A stretch of 64,000 nt of DNA, taken from Charina bottae. Lineage: Eukaryota > Chordata > Lepidosauria > Squamata > Charinaidae. The notes under the pieces were generated by a model. The model did no database searches, was not told the DNA's origin, and saw nothing but the letters and a program-made list of their open reading frames with translations. Below, piece after piece: positions 12,501 to 25,929 of this stretch (position 1 is the stretch's first letter; every line of letters starts with the position of its first letter). The translations under genes were made by a program, and so were the position numbers. The DNA lies in contig JALMGJ010000001.1 of NCBI GenBank assembly GCA_023362775.1, positions 96,771,501-96,835,500 of the forward strand, read 5' to 3'.

Positions 12501-15500
12501 TTCCAACATGCCCTAGGGATTGAGGAGTATGATTGGCCCTTCTACCAATAGTTAAGAATTCTATTTTGCTTGATTGCGGTGTATGCCCAGTCCTATGCAT
12601 ATGATTTTATGGATTTTATGAATTTTGCTTTTTCGTTTTCTGTTTTAATCTGCATAACAAAGGTGGGAACTGTACACTGCTCGGAGGTGGTTCCGATTGG
12701 AGCAGTCTTTAAACCCTGTAAGATAAATAAATCCCCACCTAGCTTGGCTCTCCTAGCTATGGGAAGCGGAACAAGTCTTACCCTGCAGATCTTAATGTCT
12801 AGATAGGTACATACTGCGGGAAACACTCCCTCATTTGCTTCCTCATAATCATTTATGGCTTATATGTTATTACTAAAAACCAAGTCCAATCAGCAATGTC
12901 TAGGCAGCCAGTGCAATTCAGCGTCACATGGTCTCTGTTCCCACCAAACATAGAACTGTATGGTCAGGCCACTGTCTTTGGCCATGATTATAATGGGACA
13001 GGAAGCCTTCTACATAAGAAAGCACTCACCAGTTTATTGACTTTAGGCTGTGAGGAGAAGAACTTGAAAACCTCAGCTTTCTTGTCAGCAGGCTTAATTG
13101 TAAGCTGAAAGAAAAAAGGAGGGTTTTTTTCCCAGATGATCATTATACACTAAGTGCACATGTACAAAGCTTGCTTCCACTAAAGACCCATGCATGCTGA
13201 GACACTTCTCTTCTTCCACAAGTGGAATTAAACCAGGTGTTGCAGTACTGATGCTTACCTATTGTGCCAACTTTTTTCTTTCCAATTTTATTATTATGCT
13301 ATATGTTGCTCATTACTGTTACCATATACTTTATTTGTGTTGTTTTAAAACTTAGACTTCAGTAAGGCATTTGATAAAGTAGACCACAGCCTACTCTTGA
13401 TAAACTGGAGCAATGTGGGATGGATGGTCCCACCAGCAGATGGATTCACAGTTGGCTGAACAACTGTAGCCAACGCGTGGTCCTTAATGAGTCTATGTCC
13501 ACGTGGAGGGAGGTATGCAGTGGGGTACCTCAGGGATCAGTCCTAGTTTGGAGACTGGAACTGAATAAAGAGCATATAACACACCACCACCATACATCCA
13601 TGTTGGCAAGCACAGCAATGAAATTCTGGGTAATTTTGGGACATACATACTGTAGGTTGGAGTGGGCTCTGGAGCAGTAGAGATTGGTCCCCCCATTCCC
13701 TTGCCTTCTCTGACCCCCCCAGCCCCAGTGTTTTTCCTGCAGAAAAGTTTGTATTTTTAAAATCAGTTTAGTAGCACATGTGTAACTCTCTTGTGTTTTA
13801 GTACATTGGGTTCTCTGAAACATTTGAAGAAAGAGATCATAATGTATTTTCGGTAAACGGTAGATTCTATTAGAGCAGAGCTTTCCAAACTTTTCATGTT
13901 GGTGACACACTTTTTAGACATGCATCATTTCGCGACACACTCTTACAGCAAGGCACAAGGCAGGCACTAGGACCTGTGCGGAATCACAGCTGGTTTGGAG
14001 GCAGCAGGGCACAAGGCAGGCACTAGGACCTGCGTGGAATCCTGGCAGGGCAGGTTTGGAGGCAGCAGGGCACAAGGCAGGCACTAGGACCTGTGTGGAA
14101 TCACAGCTGGTTTGGAGGCAGCAAGGCACAAGGCAGGCACTAGGACCTGCATGGAATCCTGGCAGGGCAGGTTTGGAGGCAGCAAGGCACAAGGCAGGCA
14201 CTAGGACCTGCACGGAATCCTGGCAGGGCTCAGAGGAAGCAACAGCCGCGACACACCCAGACACTGCAACCGACACACTAACGTGTCCCGACACACAGTT
14301 TGGAAAGCTCTGTATTAGAGTACTGGTTTTTCATTGCATTTTTGCCATATATTTATGAAAAATTAATATTTTAATTAATTTTTTTATTAAAATAGTTTAA
14401 AATTTTTCTATTATCTCTATTTTTTATTACTTTGTTAGACTGGATGCTTTTAATGCTATGGGACTTCATACTTTACATAACTTACATGTCTTTGCCCTGA
14501 ACAGAGTAAATATTCTTAGGTTGTTTTTTTTTAAAGGACCTTCTCTGCCGTGGCACCCGCCCTCTGGAACAAGCTACCCCCTGGGGTAAATCAGGCCCCC
14601 ACTCTCCCGGCCTTTCAAAAGGGTGGAAAAACATGGTTATGCCACCTGGCCTGGGATGGGAGGGGTGACAGCTCTTCATGGGGATTGTTGGCCCCATGAG
14701 GGTGCCAGGATAAGATCTTATTCCCATCTGGAATTTTATATTCTGTATTTATATTTATATCCTTTTATATTTATAGTTATATGGAATTGTTTTTAGTGAT
14801 TTGCCATTTTTATTCTTTGTAAGCCGCCCAGAGTCGTTGTACATGAGATGGGCAGCAGAGAAATTGAATGAATGAATGAATGAATGAATGAATGAATGAA
14901 TGAATGAATGAATAAATAAAATCTGTGCCTTTTAAAAATAATAATATTAATATATGTTAACAGATTAATAAATATTAATAGGAATTAATAGATTATCAGA
15001 CCATGATATATAAAGCCATCTCAGGTCCTCCTAGATGGGACCATTGTCATTAGGTGGGTGGGACTAACATTAGTTGTTGTGTCCTTGTCAATTTGGAAGT
15101 ATGAGGTTATATTAAGTATATGGTAGATGGGTAGGTAGGTAGATAAATTGATTTTTAAAAGTATTACACAATTTTAGTAGCAACTACAGCTCAAAAGCAA
15201 TTGAGCTCCTTTGCTGAGTTAGTCTCTCTCCAATTCTACCATTCCTAATGGTAGATCTACCACTCATCTCAGAGCAGGGTTCCCACAGCACATCCACCTA
15301 CCTCTTTCTCAGAATAAGTAATGTTTTGGATGCTGCTCCACTCAAAAGACTTATTTGGAGAGAAGCGGTTATTGATGCTATAGACATGAATCCCTTTGGC
15401 ATCTACCCCAAGCAGGAAATCTGTATGATTCTTCTTTTGCTGTGGAGAAGTCCAAGGTGATAATCAATACATTCATCCTCTGACATCAACCAACTGCAAC

Positions 15501-18500
15501 TTAAATTGGCCTAAAATGCACATTTCACAGTTCCAGGTTCATGGTAAGCACCTGCCTTAATTGGGAAATCTAATGTCCTACTCAGTTGTCCTTACTGCTG
15601 TTCAACTAGTTTCTCTGCAATGAAGTACATAACCAGTACTTTTGCCTGCTTGGCAGCGTCTTCCCCACTGCTTCATATAAAAGAGTCAAACCACAGGCAT
15701 CTATAAGCTAGAATTTACCCTTATGTTAGCTAAAGTGAATACACATTGAAAAATGTAAGACCAAGAGATCTGCTTTAAGAGTCATGGCATTTTCCAATGG
15801 AGAAAATTTTTTAAGTCAGGCAAATCGCTCCAGGTCACAATAGGCAATGCTGAGACTCCCAGATGTTTTGAATAACTCCCACAGCCCCTTTTTACTGGCA
15901 ATGTTGGCTGGGGCAGATGGGAGTTATAGTCAAACATCTGGGAACTTCAGGTCAGAGAAAGCTGAATCAGATGCATTAAAAACCATACATACTTACAGAA
16001 ATTGGAAAATAATTAACCCCATACATCTCCAAGTCTTGTGCTATTTTAAGATAGTTCATCTCAGCCTCATATCTAGAAGAATGGAATATTTTTTTTAAAA
16101 AAGGACTTGGAAAGGATTCTTCTAGAACAGGTAATGAAAAATGAAAATTAGTTTCATAAAGCAAATATTTTGACCCGTATTATTGTCACCACAAAGCTAA
16201 ATTTATTGACTGCGGAGGACTTTTATCCAGTTTTATTACCAGTGCTAATCAAAGTCTTTACAAGTTGCACTAAAGCTTCTATAAAATCACATAACTAGAT
16301 GGACAAATCAACCATGACGCAGAAATAACCCCACTTGGCACATCCAAACAAATTGGAAATATTCTGGAACAAGTTTTACCTTCAGCTGAATGATCCCTAA
16401 TTGAAAAATGCCTTCCCTGGAAGGATATTCTGAAGTCCTGGTAATACTATGTAAAAGCTTCTGCTTCTTGGGCCAATCTGTCAAACATCTAAAGGCTTTG
16501 GGCAGAGCAGGCCACAAACAGTGATCTCAAAACTTGGACAGATTCTCATAAGAGGAGACTGTTCTCAAGCAGATATGCTGGTTTCAGTCTTTAAAGGCCT
16601 GGAACCAGCACTTTGAATTGAGATCCCAAAACTAATCAACAACCAGTAACAGAGTGATGAGAGTACATCAGTTTCTGAGTTCCCATCTGTTTGGGTCAAA
16701 CTTTGCATCAAGAAATGAAATCAAGGTATGACCAACCCAAATCCTTACTGGCTCCTACTATGTTCCATGGAAGAATTAGCTGAATATGGGCAGAATGTCA
16801 AAGTCATGAAACGTGTATGGTGGCATCATGATGAAACCCTGCCCTTTGTACTTCTGTCATGATGTTGCACACAGGTATGGAAGGAATGGAACTTGCATCA
16901 CAACGCTGCACACAAGTATGGAAGGGGCAGAATGTGTGTCACTGCCCTCCCCCCAGGTGCTAATGGACGTAAGTCCTTTTTCCAAGCTGCAACTGCAGAC
17001 AAGGGAGCTGCAGTACCTGGCCATTCCCTGGTGTCCAGCGTAACAGGCAGTAATCCTTTCTTCCCACATGTCTGGTGTCATCTGATATTGACGGAGGACC
17101 TAGGTGAAGGAAAAGTAAAGAACAAAAAGGAAAACAACAGCAACAAGGTTTATTCTTCAAACCTCAAGAATGCTGTTCTTAGGGGAACACGCAGATATGA
17201 CCAAGTGCTCCACTCTGGAAGGGCCTGCACAATTACATATGGCCAAAGGGGGCCTAAAAACGCCACAGTATTAGGAGCAAGCTGGCTCCCCGCTCAGGAA
17301 GCCTTTCAGCTCGTTGGCAACTTTATACATCTCTGCTAGCTTCGGAAGCGACTGAACGAATAAACAACAAGAAAGCTTCGGGTAGGTTTTGTCAGAAGTT
17401 CCCCTTCCGTGAACAGCAGCCTGGATTCATATCTAGAAGAGGAACGTCAGTCCAGAATAGGAAGACCAGGGTGTGGAAGAGCAGGCTGCAAAAAAAAAAA
17501 AATGGCAGGCACCTATGCTGCCTTCTTTCTATGCTGCCTATCTGAGCCTTCTCCCCAGCGTCAGCACAGCTTATAAAAGCTGCAACCTTGAAACAGGTGG
17601 GGGAGGAGAATAGAGGAGATGTTTGTGTTTTGAAGCTCTGCAGCAGCAACAGAAAGAAAGCAGGCAAAGAAAAGAAGTTTTTTTCCCTCACAAAGACTAG
17701 AGGATCCAGAGGAAAAACAAAGAGGCACAGCAAAGCAAGCCAAGCGCAACGTTGAGAAGGTGAGAGTGCTTTACAAGCTGCCCATTAACAAAGAAGAAAA
17801 CCAATAGAAGAAATCCCAGAGAGAGAGAGGATTTAAAGTCAGACCAGGGTCTGTAAGGGTAAAACACTGCTCTATACTAGTAAAGTAATATTATACTAGT
17901 AATAGTAGTGGTAGAAAAGTAACAGTAATAGTATACCTGAAATTGTAGTAGTAGAAAAGTAATAGTATAGTATAGAAGGAATAATATAGACCAGGGTTTC
18001 TCAACCAGGGTTCTGCGAGAGGTCACTAGCCCTGGGAGATCACGATTTATTTAAAAAATTATTTCAAATTCAGGCAACTTCACATTAAAGAGGTAAGTTT
18101 CATTCTTTATTTTCAGTTTAAGAACACTGTTAGTGCATATATACAGGCCTGCACATGAAACGAATATAATAATTTTGGCCTATATTTGAGCCTGAATGTG
18201 CAGGGGTTCCCCGACGCCTAAAAAATATTTCAAGGATTCCTCCAGGGTCAAAATGTTGAAAAAGGCTGGTATAGAGTATAGTATAGTAACAGAGTGATGA
18301 GTAGTAGTATAACATTGTATAGTATCATTAGTAATAGAGAGAGAATAGGATAAGATAATAGCTATAGAAAACACTCACATATATATATTTGTAAGTTTCA
18401 CTTTTGTATTGTAGATATTTTTTCAAAATAAAATATCTCCCCAACCCTTATAAAGGTAAAGGTTCCCCCCGCACATTTGTGCAGTCGTGTCCGACTCTAG

Positions 18501-21500
18501 GGGCTGGTGCTCATCTCCGTTTGTTAGCCGAAGAGCCAGCATTGTCCGAAGACGCTTCCACGGTCATGTGGCCGCATGACACACGCAAACGCTGTTACCT
18601 ACCCACCAAAGTGGTACCTATTAATCTACTTGCACTTGCATGCTTTCGAATTGCTAGGTTGGCAAGAGCTGGAGCTAGTGCGGGAGCTCACTCCGCACGC
18701 AGGGCTAGGGATTCGAACCTCCGAACTTGCGATCTTCCGATCGACAAGCCTGGCGTCTTACCCACTGAGCCATCACGCCCCTATGTTCTTCTTTACTCAT
18801 CCATTAAATCAATAACAAGAATAATACTGTTTTAAGGGCATAAGAATTTTAGATAGTGAGATAAAAAAAAATCAAATTGTCTAGGGTCCAGTGCTTTCGG
18901 TGGATCTTTTGAGTCTGAGGCAATCAAATTGGATATAGTTTTAAAGAACCCATGACACAGGGCCAGGCTATAACACCAATCTTGAGTTTGTTACCCAGGA
19001 GTCCCCTGAAGAAGATACCTTGAAGGAGAAACCTCCCTTCACAGATCCCTTCATAGCTGGGAACTCACATTCTCCAGTAGTTGCTTGAGAACCGAGGAAC
19101 ATCAGAGTTTTAAAGTTTCCCACTCTTTAGAAAGTGAAGAGAGGAACCATCTGTCCTAAAAGGATGAATAGATATCACTGCTCCAGACCCTTTGGGAATA
19201 AGTTGTGGTTTTATGAGTCATGCACATCTGCGGCTCCCTATCTGCCTAATTCTGCTATTTTGGGTATCTGAGGATTCCTATCCATGACTCGGAGGAAAGG
19301 AAAGTGTGAAAACACTTACTCTTTTTGGCAAGAGCTCTTCTGGGACTAGGAAACCTGGCTTGTGTAGATTTGGGTCGTAGTCACCATACTGGGAGGGAAA
19401 GAAGTATCAGACAAGTTAACAGGAAAAAGTTGTATACAAAGAATTAACAACATAGTTGCCAGGCTGACGTCCTTGCTTTTATACTATCGTGTTTCTCATA
19501 GCTACCTATGGTTGTGAAAGTTGGACCATGAAAAAAGTAGACAGGAGGAAAATCGACTCATTCGAGCTGTGGTGTTGAAGGCTCCTGTGCATTACTTGGT
19601 CAGCAAAGGTGACAAACAAGCAAGTACTGGAGCGTATAAAACCAGACATATCACTGGTGGGCAAAATCACAAAATTCCACCTTACTTATTTCGGCCATGT
19701 CATGCGATCAAACTCACTGGAAAAGGCAGTTACGCTCAGAATGGCCAGCAGTAAAAGGAAACGAGGCCACCAAAAAACACAGTGGCTGGACACCATCAAA
19801 GCCGACACCAGCCAGAGCATAAAACAACTAAAAGAAGCCGTACAAAATCGGAAATTGTGGAGAGAGCTGGTCCACAGAATCACCAAGAATCGAACATGAT
19901 TGAATGGAAAGCATCATCATCACATCTAAATTAATACTTAAGAAAAATAAAACAAACCTGGATCATTATATCATAAATAGAACAACTAAAAATTGGCTAA
20001 ACTGCTCAAAGATCCTCTTTCGTCCTCCTTTGTAGAAAGAAATGTAATTCAAATATTGACAGACCACCCATATCTGCAGCCCATCCTGCAAGTCAAGTGT
20101 AGATTTAGCCTTTTGATTTTATATAATAATTCTTTTTATCATCCTCCATCCATGAAAAACCTACGGTCCATGATATCTTGATAGATTCCAAATGTTATGG
20201 ATATAATGATGCAGAACATATGCATCTTTAACCAGTAAGAATTGATCTAAAATCATGTTAACAATCCTATGGATTTCGGCCCAAAATGTGGAAATAATAG
20301 GAAAACTTCAAAACATGAGAGTAAATGTTTCAGCTTCTGAACGGCATTTTCAGTAACAAGGCAATGGTATCCAAATCTTACTAAACAGAATTTCTGTTAT
20401 ACTAATCTCATTTTAAGATAAAAAGAAGTTAATTTTACATTCTTCAGGATGATCTTCACTAGTTTACAGAAATATAAGAGTTCAAGCTTGTTATTCCAAA
20501 ATTCATGTGAATAATTACTTTCAATTTCATAAATATCCTTCAACTTCCTTTGAAAGTAAATAACTGGATAAGGAGCCTCAATTTATTCCTCCAAACCTCT
20601 AATAACTCTGAAATTTCAGTTGCAGTAGTGACATCAAGACCAAACTGGCCAAGCAACATGCTCTTAAATTTAATAAACTGCCAAGATACACTCTTATGTA
20701 CATCAAACTCTGTTTTAAGTACTATAAAAGAATTAAAATCAGCCATGTCAGGACTTAGAGCCAGTTTGGTCTAGTGGTTAAGTCATCAGGCTAGAAACAA
20801 GGAGACTGAGGGTTCTAGTCCCGCCTTAGGCACAAAGCCAGCTGGGTGACCTTGGGCCAGTCACACCCTCTCAGCCCTAGGAAGGAGGCAATGGCAACCA
20901 CTTCTGAAAAACCTTGCCAAGAAAACTGCAGGGACTTGTCCAGGCAGTCTCCGAGAATTGGGCACGATTGAACGGATAAAAAAAAAGTAAAAACTAAGTT
21001 GGTCCAAAATAATGGTGTGAAAGACCCAATTCAATTAAACAAAGAACAAAATATAGATTCATTGGGTATTTTTATCTAAGATCATCTGATAATACAAGCT
21101 TTTCATAGGTAAAATAATCCAAGTTATGAGTGTGACTCAATATTTTCCATAAGTATCTTGTGGCATTATATGCTGTTAATGAAAATATTCCCTGAACAAA
21201 GGAGGATTCTAATACATGCCAAGATTGCAGTAGTCATATAGCTTTCAATATGAGCCCAAAGAGAACAGGGAAATGTCTAATCCATAATATATAATGTACC
21301 ACTCACATATATAGTGGATTTTGTGGACTCCCTTTGATATTTTGAGATTTTCTAGTTACACAGATAAGAGGTTCTCCAGCCAGATTAAAAAGAAATAGAA
21401 AAAGAAGGCATCCTTGATCTATACCACAACATAAATTTAAATGACAAGGCAGAAGATTAATGATTCAGTGTTTCAGTCAACCTTGTCAATGCAAAGTTTA

Positions 21501-24500
21501 AAACTCTGTTATTTAATTCTTCTGCCCACTCCACCAACACAGTAGAGCTGCAGTGGCTCCAGCTGTGGCTTAAGCGCCAACACTAACAAGAGGGGATCTT
21601 AATGTCTCCTTAAAGAGAGAACTACAGTTCAGTGGTACGGCTTTGTAAGCAAACCATCCAAGATGGGTTCACACATTACCCATACAATGGCTGCTGAATA
21701 ATGCACAATTTTCTGGATGCATGCAATACCTTGATAATTAAATCACAGTTTACAGATCATAATTCACAAGTTGCTCTAAACTTTATATGCTTTGGCTCCA
21801 ACACCCAGCTCTACTGAAACACACCCTTAAGACCTGGCTTGGCTGTATCCCCAGGTCCTGGGTCAGAGTGGGTAACAGACCCCTTATGGTGTGTTCTTTT
21901 TTTTTTAATGATTGCTGTTGTTTTTCCAGACTGCTGATGATTTTTGTGTTTGTAGATTCATTTCATGGTTGTATTTCATAAGCCTCCCAGAGTTGTAACA
22001 GACTGGGGCAGCCTATAAATTTCATAAATCAGTAAATAAACATGTGGTGTCAACTGAGTCCCAGAGTTTAATCCCAACCATCTCCAAAGAGCTAGCCCAC
22101 CACTAGCAGTATGGTGGGACAAATATGACATCCTACTGGGGCTGGTGCCATCCTCCTGTGATATATATATTGTATGCCCAGACACATTCAGGGATAATGA
22201 GAGGCAAGAGCTCCACTCATTTCATCTGATCTGTCTCAGTTCTGGACTAAGGGTGGCTGATTCCTGCCAGCGACTAGCGGGGGGGGTATAGCAGCTCTCA
22301 GTTCAGTGCTAAGAAAGGTTGGATGAAAGAGTTACAGCTGCCACCCCTTAATTCTCTGAAGGGGAATTCAGGGAAGAGGAGAGGTCAGGAAGACACTTTA
22401 TGCAGGGACTCCTCAAATGCATGCTACAATATAGGGATAATTATTTTCAATTAAGAAAAAAGGGGGAGTGGGGAAGAGAAACTACCATCTTACTCAGAGT
22501 GCTCGCTGCAGTCTAAACTGCATCTTGTTCCACCGTTGTTTTTTGTTTAAAACAAAGTGAGATATCTCAATCTCCTCTCTGCATTTTAATCCACTGACCT
22601 CCCGAGAAATTTAAACAGGGTGTACTCATTAAACAAAACCTGCAAAACACCCAAAAGCGGAGACAGATCAGGTGAAAAATATACCACTTCCTATTTCCAG
22701 CTACACAGCAATGCTTTAGCAGATCCTCTTCTGTGTTAATTAATACTCTGTGTATGTGTTATAAAAGGTGACAACCTAACAATTATAAAGCCTCACCTTG
22801 GCTTGAACTGCGTAAGAAGCCAATAAAATTGTAGCCTCGGGAGAACAGTAGATTTCTTCATCCAATATTTGTTTCTTAACCTAAGACACAAGGTGGAAAA
22901 AAAGAAGAAAAATCTAAGACTCCGCCAAAGCTTGAAAACAAAATAATAGACACCCAGACTTTGTTTTGGCACCTGAAATGTAACCGTTAGCTGAGTTTAT
23001 GAGTGAAAAAAGAAATGTTGGTGGCTGTAGAGACATGCAGAAAAATACCAAGAATATTCAAGGTAGTTACATATGCTTTTAAAGCACGTTGCATAATAAC
23101 CACATTCCAAAACTAGTACATAATTCCAGTTTGGAGGATCAGGTTAGTAAGGGATTATTTAGTCCAGCCTTCCATTTTGTTAGTGGTCAGCCAGATACTG
23201 GGAAAACCCACAAGCAGGATAGGAAGGTTATAATTCTCCACTGTTACTTGTTTTCCACCATAGAGATGTAGAGGTCTGTGCGTGGAATTTCTATTCCAAA
23301 AAGCAGGATTAATAAGAAAAGATCTGGCAAATCAGACCAAAGATCCATCTAACCCAGCACTCTGCTTTCCAGAGCAATCAGCTAGAAGCTTCTTCAAAAC
23401 CCAACAAGACGACTTGAAAGCAATTACTGTATTTGCTTCTGTTTTTTGTCATCCTGAGATACACTTCACATGCATGTAGGGGCTCATTCAGATACTCTTC
23501 AGGTTAGTCTGGAGAAGCTTAAACATAAACAACCCGTTCGGTCCCATAAATATGGCTTTGTAAACTCCAGAAAATAATGTTGTGCTGTATTGTGTTCTTC
23601 TGGTGTGTGTCCTGAATGTAAAAAGGTAAAGGTTCCCCCTGCACATTTGTGCAGTCGTGTCCAACTCTAGGGGCCGGTGCTCATCTCCGTTTGTTAGCTG
23701 AAGAGCCAGCGTTGTCCGAAGACGCTTCCACGGTCATGTGGCCAGCATGACGCACGCAGAACGCTGTTACCTTCCCACCGAAGTGGTACCTATTCATCTA
23801 CTTGCATGCTTTCGAATTGCTAGGTAGGCAAGAGCTGGAGCTAGTGCGGGAGCTCACTCCGCACGCAGGGCTAGGGATTCGAACCTCCGAACTTGCGATC
23901 TTCTGATCGACAAGCCTGGCATCTTACCCGCTGAGCCACCACGTGAATGTACCATCAAGCAAAAATTCATTTTGTAATGTTGAATTCTGGCATTATGAGA
24001 AAAAGAGAGACAGAGGCAGGGAAGTTCCCACTATACCTTCTATGCTATTCACAATTTTATTTCAAGCATGTAGGAATTGTGGCCCTTCAGTATCACCAAC
24101 TCTCATTAGTTCCAACCACTTTGCCAATAGTTGTAGGTTATGGGAACTGTAATCAAATAACAACTGGATGGCTAGAGTTCCCAATTCTGTTTAGTATATT
24201 CCCTCACCATAGTCACCTCCCTTTTCTCACTCTTGTCTTTTAATAAAGTTTTGAGTTTATTTATCTTTGTTCCTTCTTTGTTTTGGTAGCTGTTTTCTTT
24301 TCTTTTCTTTTCTTTTAATTGGGATGTTTAATGTAACATATGGAGAAAAGTGGCCTCATTTTCTCCCAGGCATAGAAGATTATACTTCCAGAAGACTGCA
24401 GAACCCTCTGCCAAGAGAGAGAAGTTGATTTCTAAGCTGTCTTTATTTTAGAAGGCAATCAAATAGCTGTTCACCCAGGCTCTTCTGGAATAACTGTGCC

Positions 24501-25898
24501 AGGATCAGACCGAGTTTTGATTGGGTGTTCTACTGCTTTTCTTTCCTTTTTTTAAATGAGCCCTGTTTGGATTTCTGAATTTAGTGTTTTAAAGATTGTT
24601 GGTTTTATTTAAAATCGTTTCTACTTATTTCTTTGTAACCATTCTGGGTTCCTCCTGGAACTAAAAAATAATAGAAATAATAATTATTAGTAAAGGTAAA
24701 GGTTCCCCCCGCACAGTTGTGCAGTCGTGTCCGACTCTAGGGGCCGGTGCTCATCTCCATTTGTTAGCCGAAGAGGCAGCGTTGTCCAAAGATGCTTCCA
24801 CGGTCATGTGGCTGGCATGACATGCGCGGAACGCTGTTACCTTCCCACCGAAGTGGTACCTATTCATCTACTTGCATTCGCATGCTTTCAAATTGCTAGG
24901 TTGGCAAGAGCTGGGGCTAGTGCGGGAGCTCACTCCGTCACGTAGGGCTAGGGATTCGAACCTCCGAACTTGCAACCTTCTGATCAACAAGCCTGGTATC
25001 TTAACTGCTGAGCCACCACGCCCCCAATTCTTAGTAGTAATTCAAATAATTCAAGCTTAAATCACTCCCAAAAGTCTGAAAAGAGAACAACCCAAGGAAG
25101 CCAACTTAAAAAAAAAATTCTTCCAAGGATGTAGCTCGCTGGGCGGCAGTTACTGGAGTACCTGATGTCTTACTACCCAAACACTGTTACTTTCTCATTC
25201 CTCTTGCAGTCAAGGGAACTGTCTCCTACATAATAACTGTGTACTATTAAACCAAGCAAATGGTTTAATACAGTCTAGTAGATTGAATTTCTAAAGTATA
25301 CAAATGCTTGTACGTGTTATTCCCCCACTTTTACCCCAATTGTGCTGCAAGTCTGATTTTTAACGTTAGGAAACCCATCAAGTTCAAACGTGTTGCTTTG
25401 CCTCCCCTTTTATGTTTCTTTTGGAACTGAAATAAAAAATTCCCCAAATTGCATTCCTCCAAGCCAAACAAGCCAAGGCAGGTTTGAAGAAACTAGAAGA
25501 AAATGTGTAGCTTTCAGGGAGATGAAAAGAAAGGGAAGGGAAGGGAGGCGCAGCCTTCTTTCCAAAACAGCTCAGCCCAAGTAATTGTCAAGGCAATGGT
25601 GAAAAACAGAAACCCCATTAGGAAACTGATCCCATCTAGAAGATCAACTCTTTCAAGGAAAAATTAGTTCCAAGGAAATATTAGAAGCATGCAATCAAAG
25701 ATTTAGCTGGTTAAGTCAAACCAGTCTGTGATATCCACCATCCCACTCCTACTGATAATGATCAAATGCAGCAATAACTGTAGGCCCCCCTTTTCTGAGA
25801 CCCTTAGAACACTTCTAAAAATTGAGCAGAGTAATTTTTACTAACGAGGTGGGAAACACATGAACACTGTACTGTAACTCCATAATAGGTTTAATAAG

Positions 25899-25929
<31 letters not shown>

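Noticed and set aside
13914..14358. Ala/Pro/Cys-rich repeated frames on both strands, resembling a repeat protein
   Set aside because: They are translations of the minisatellite inside a Buster-type hAT element; the same array recurs at 34.2 kb with a different unit number.
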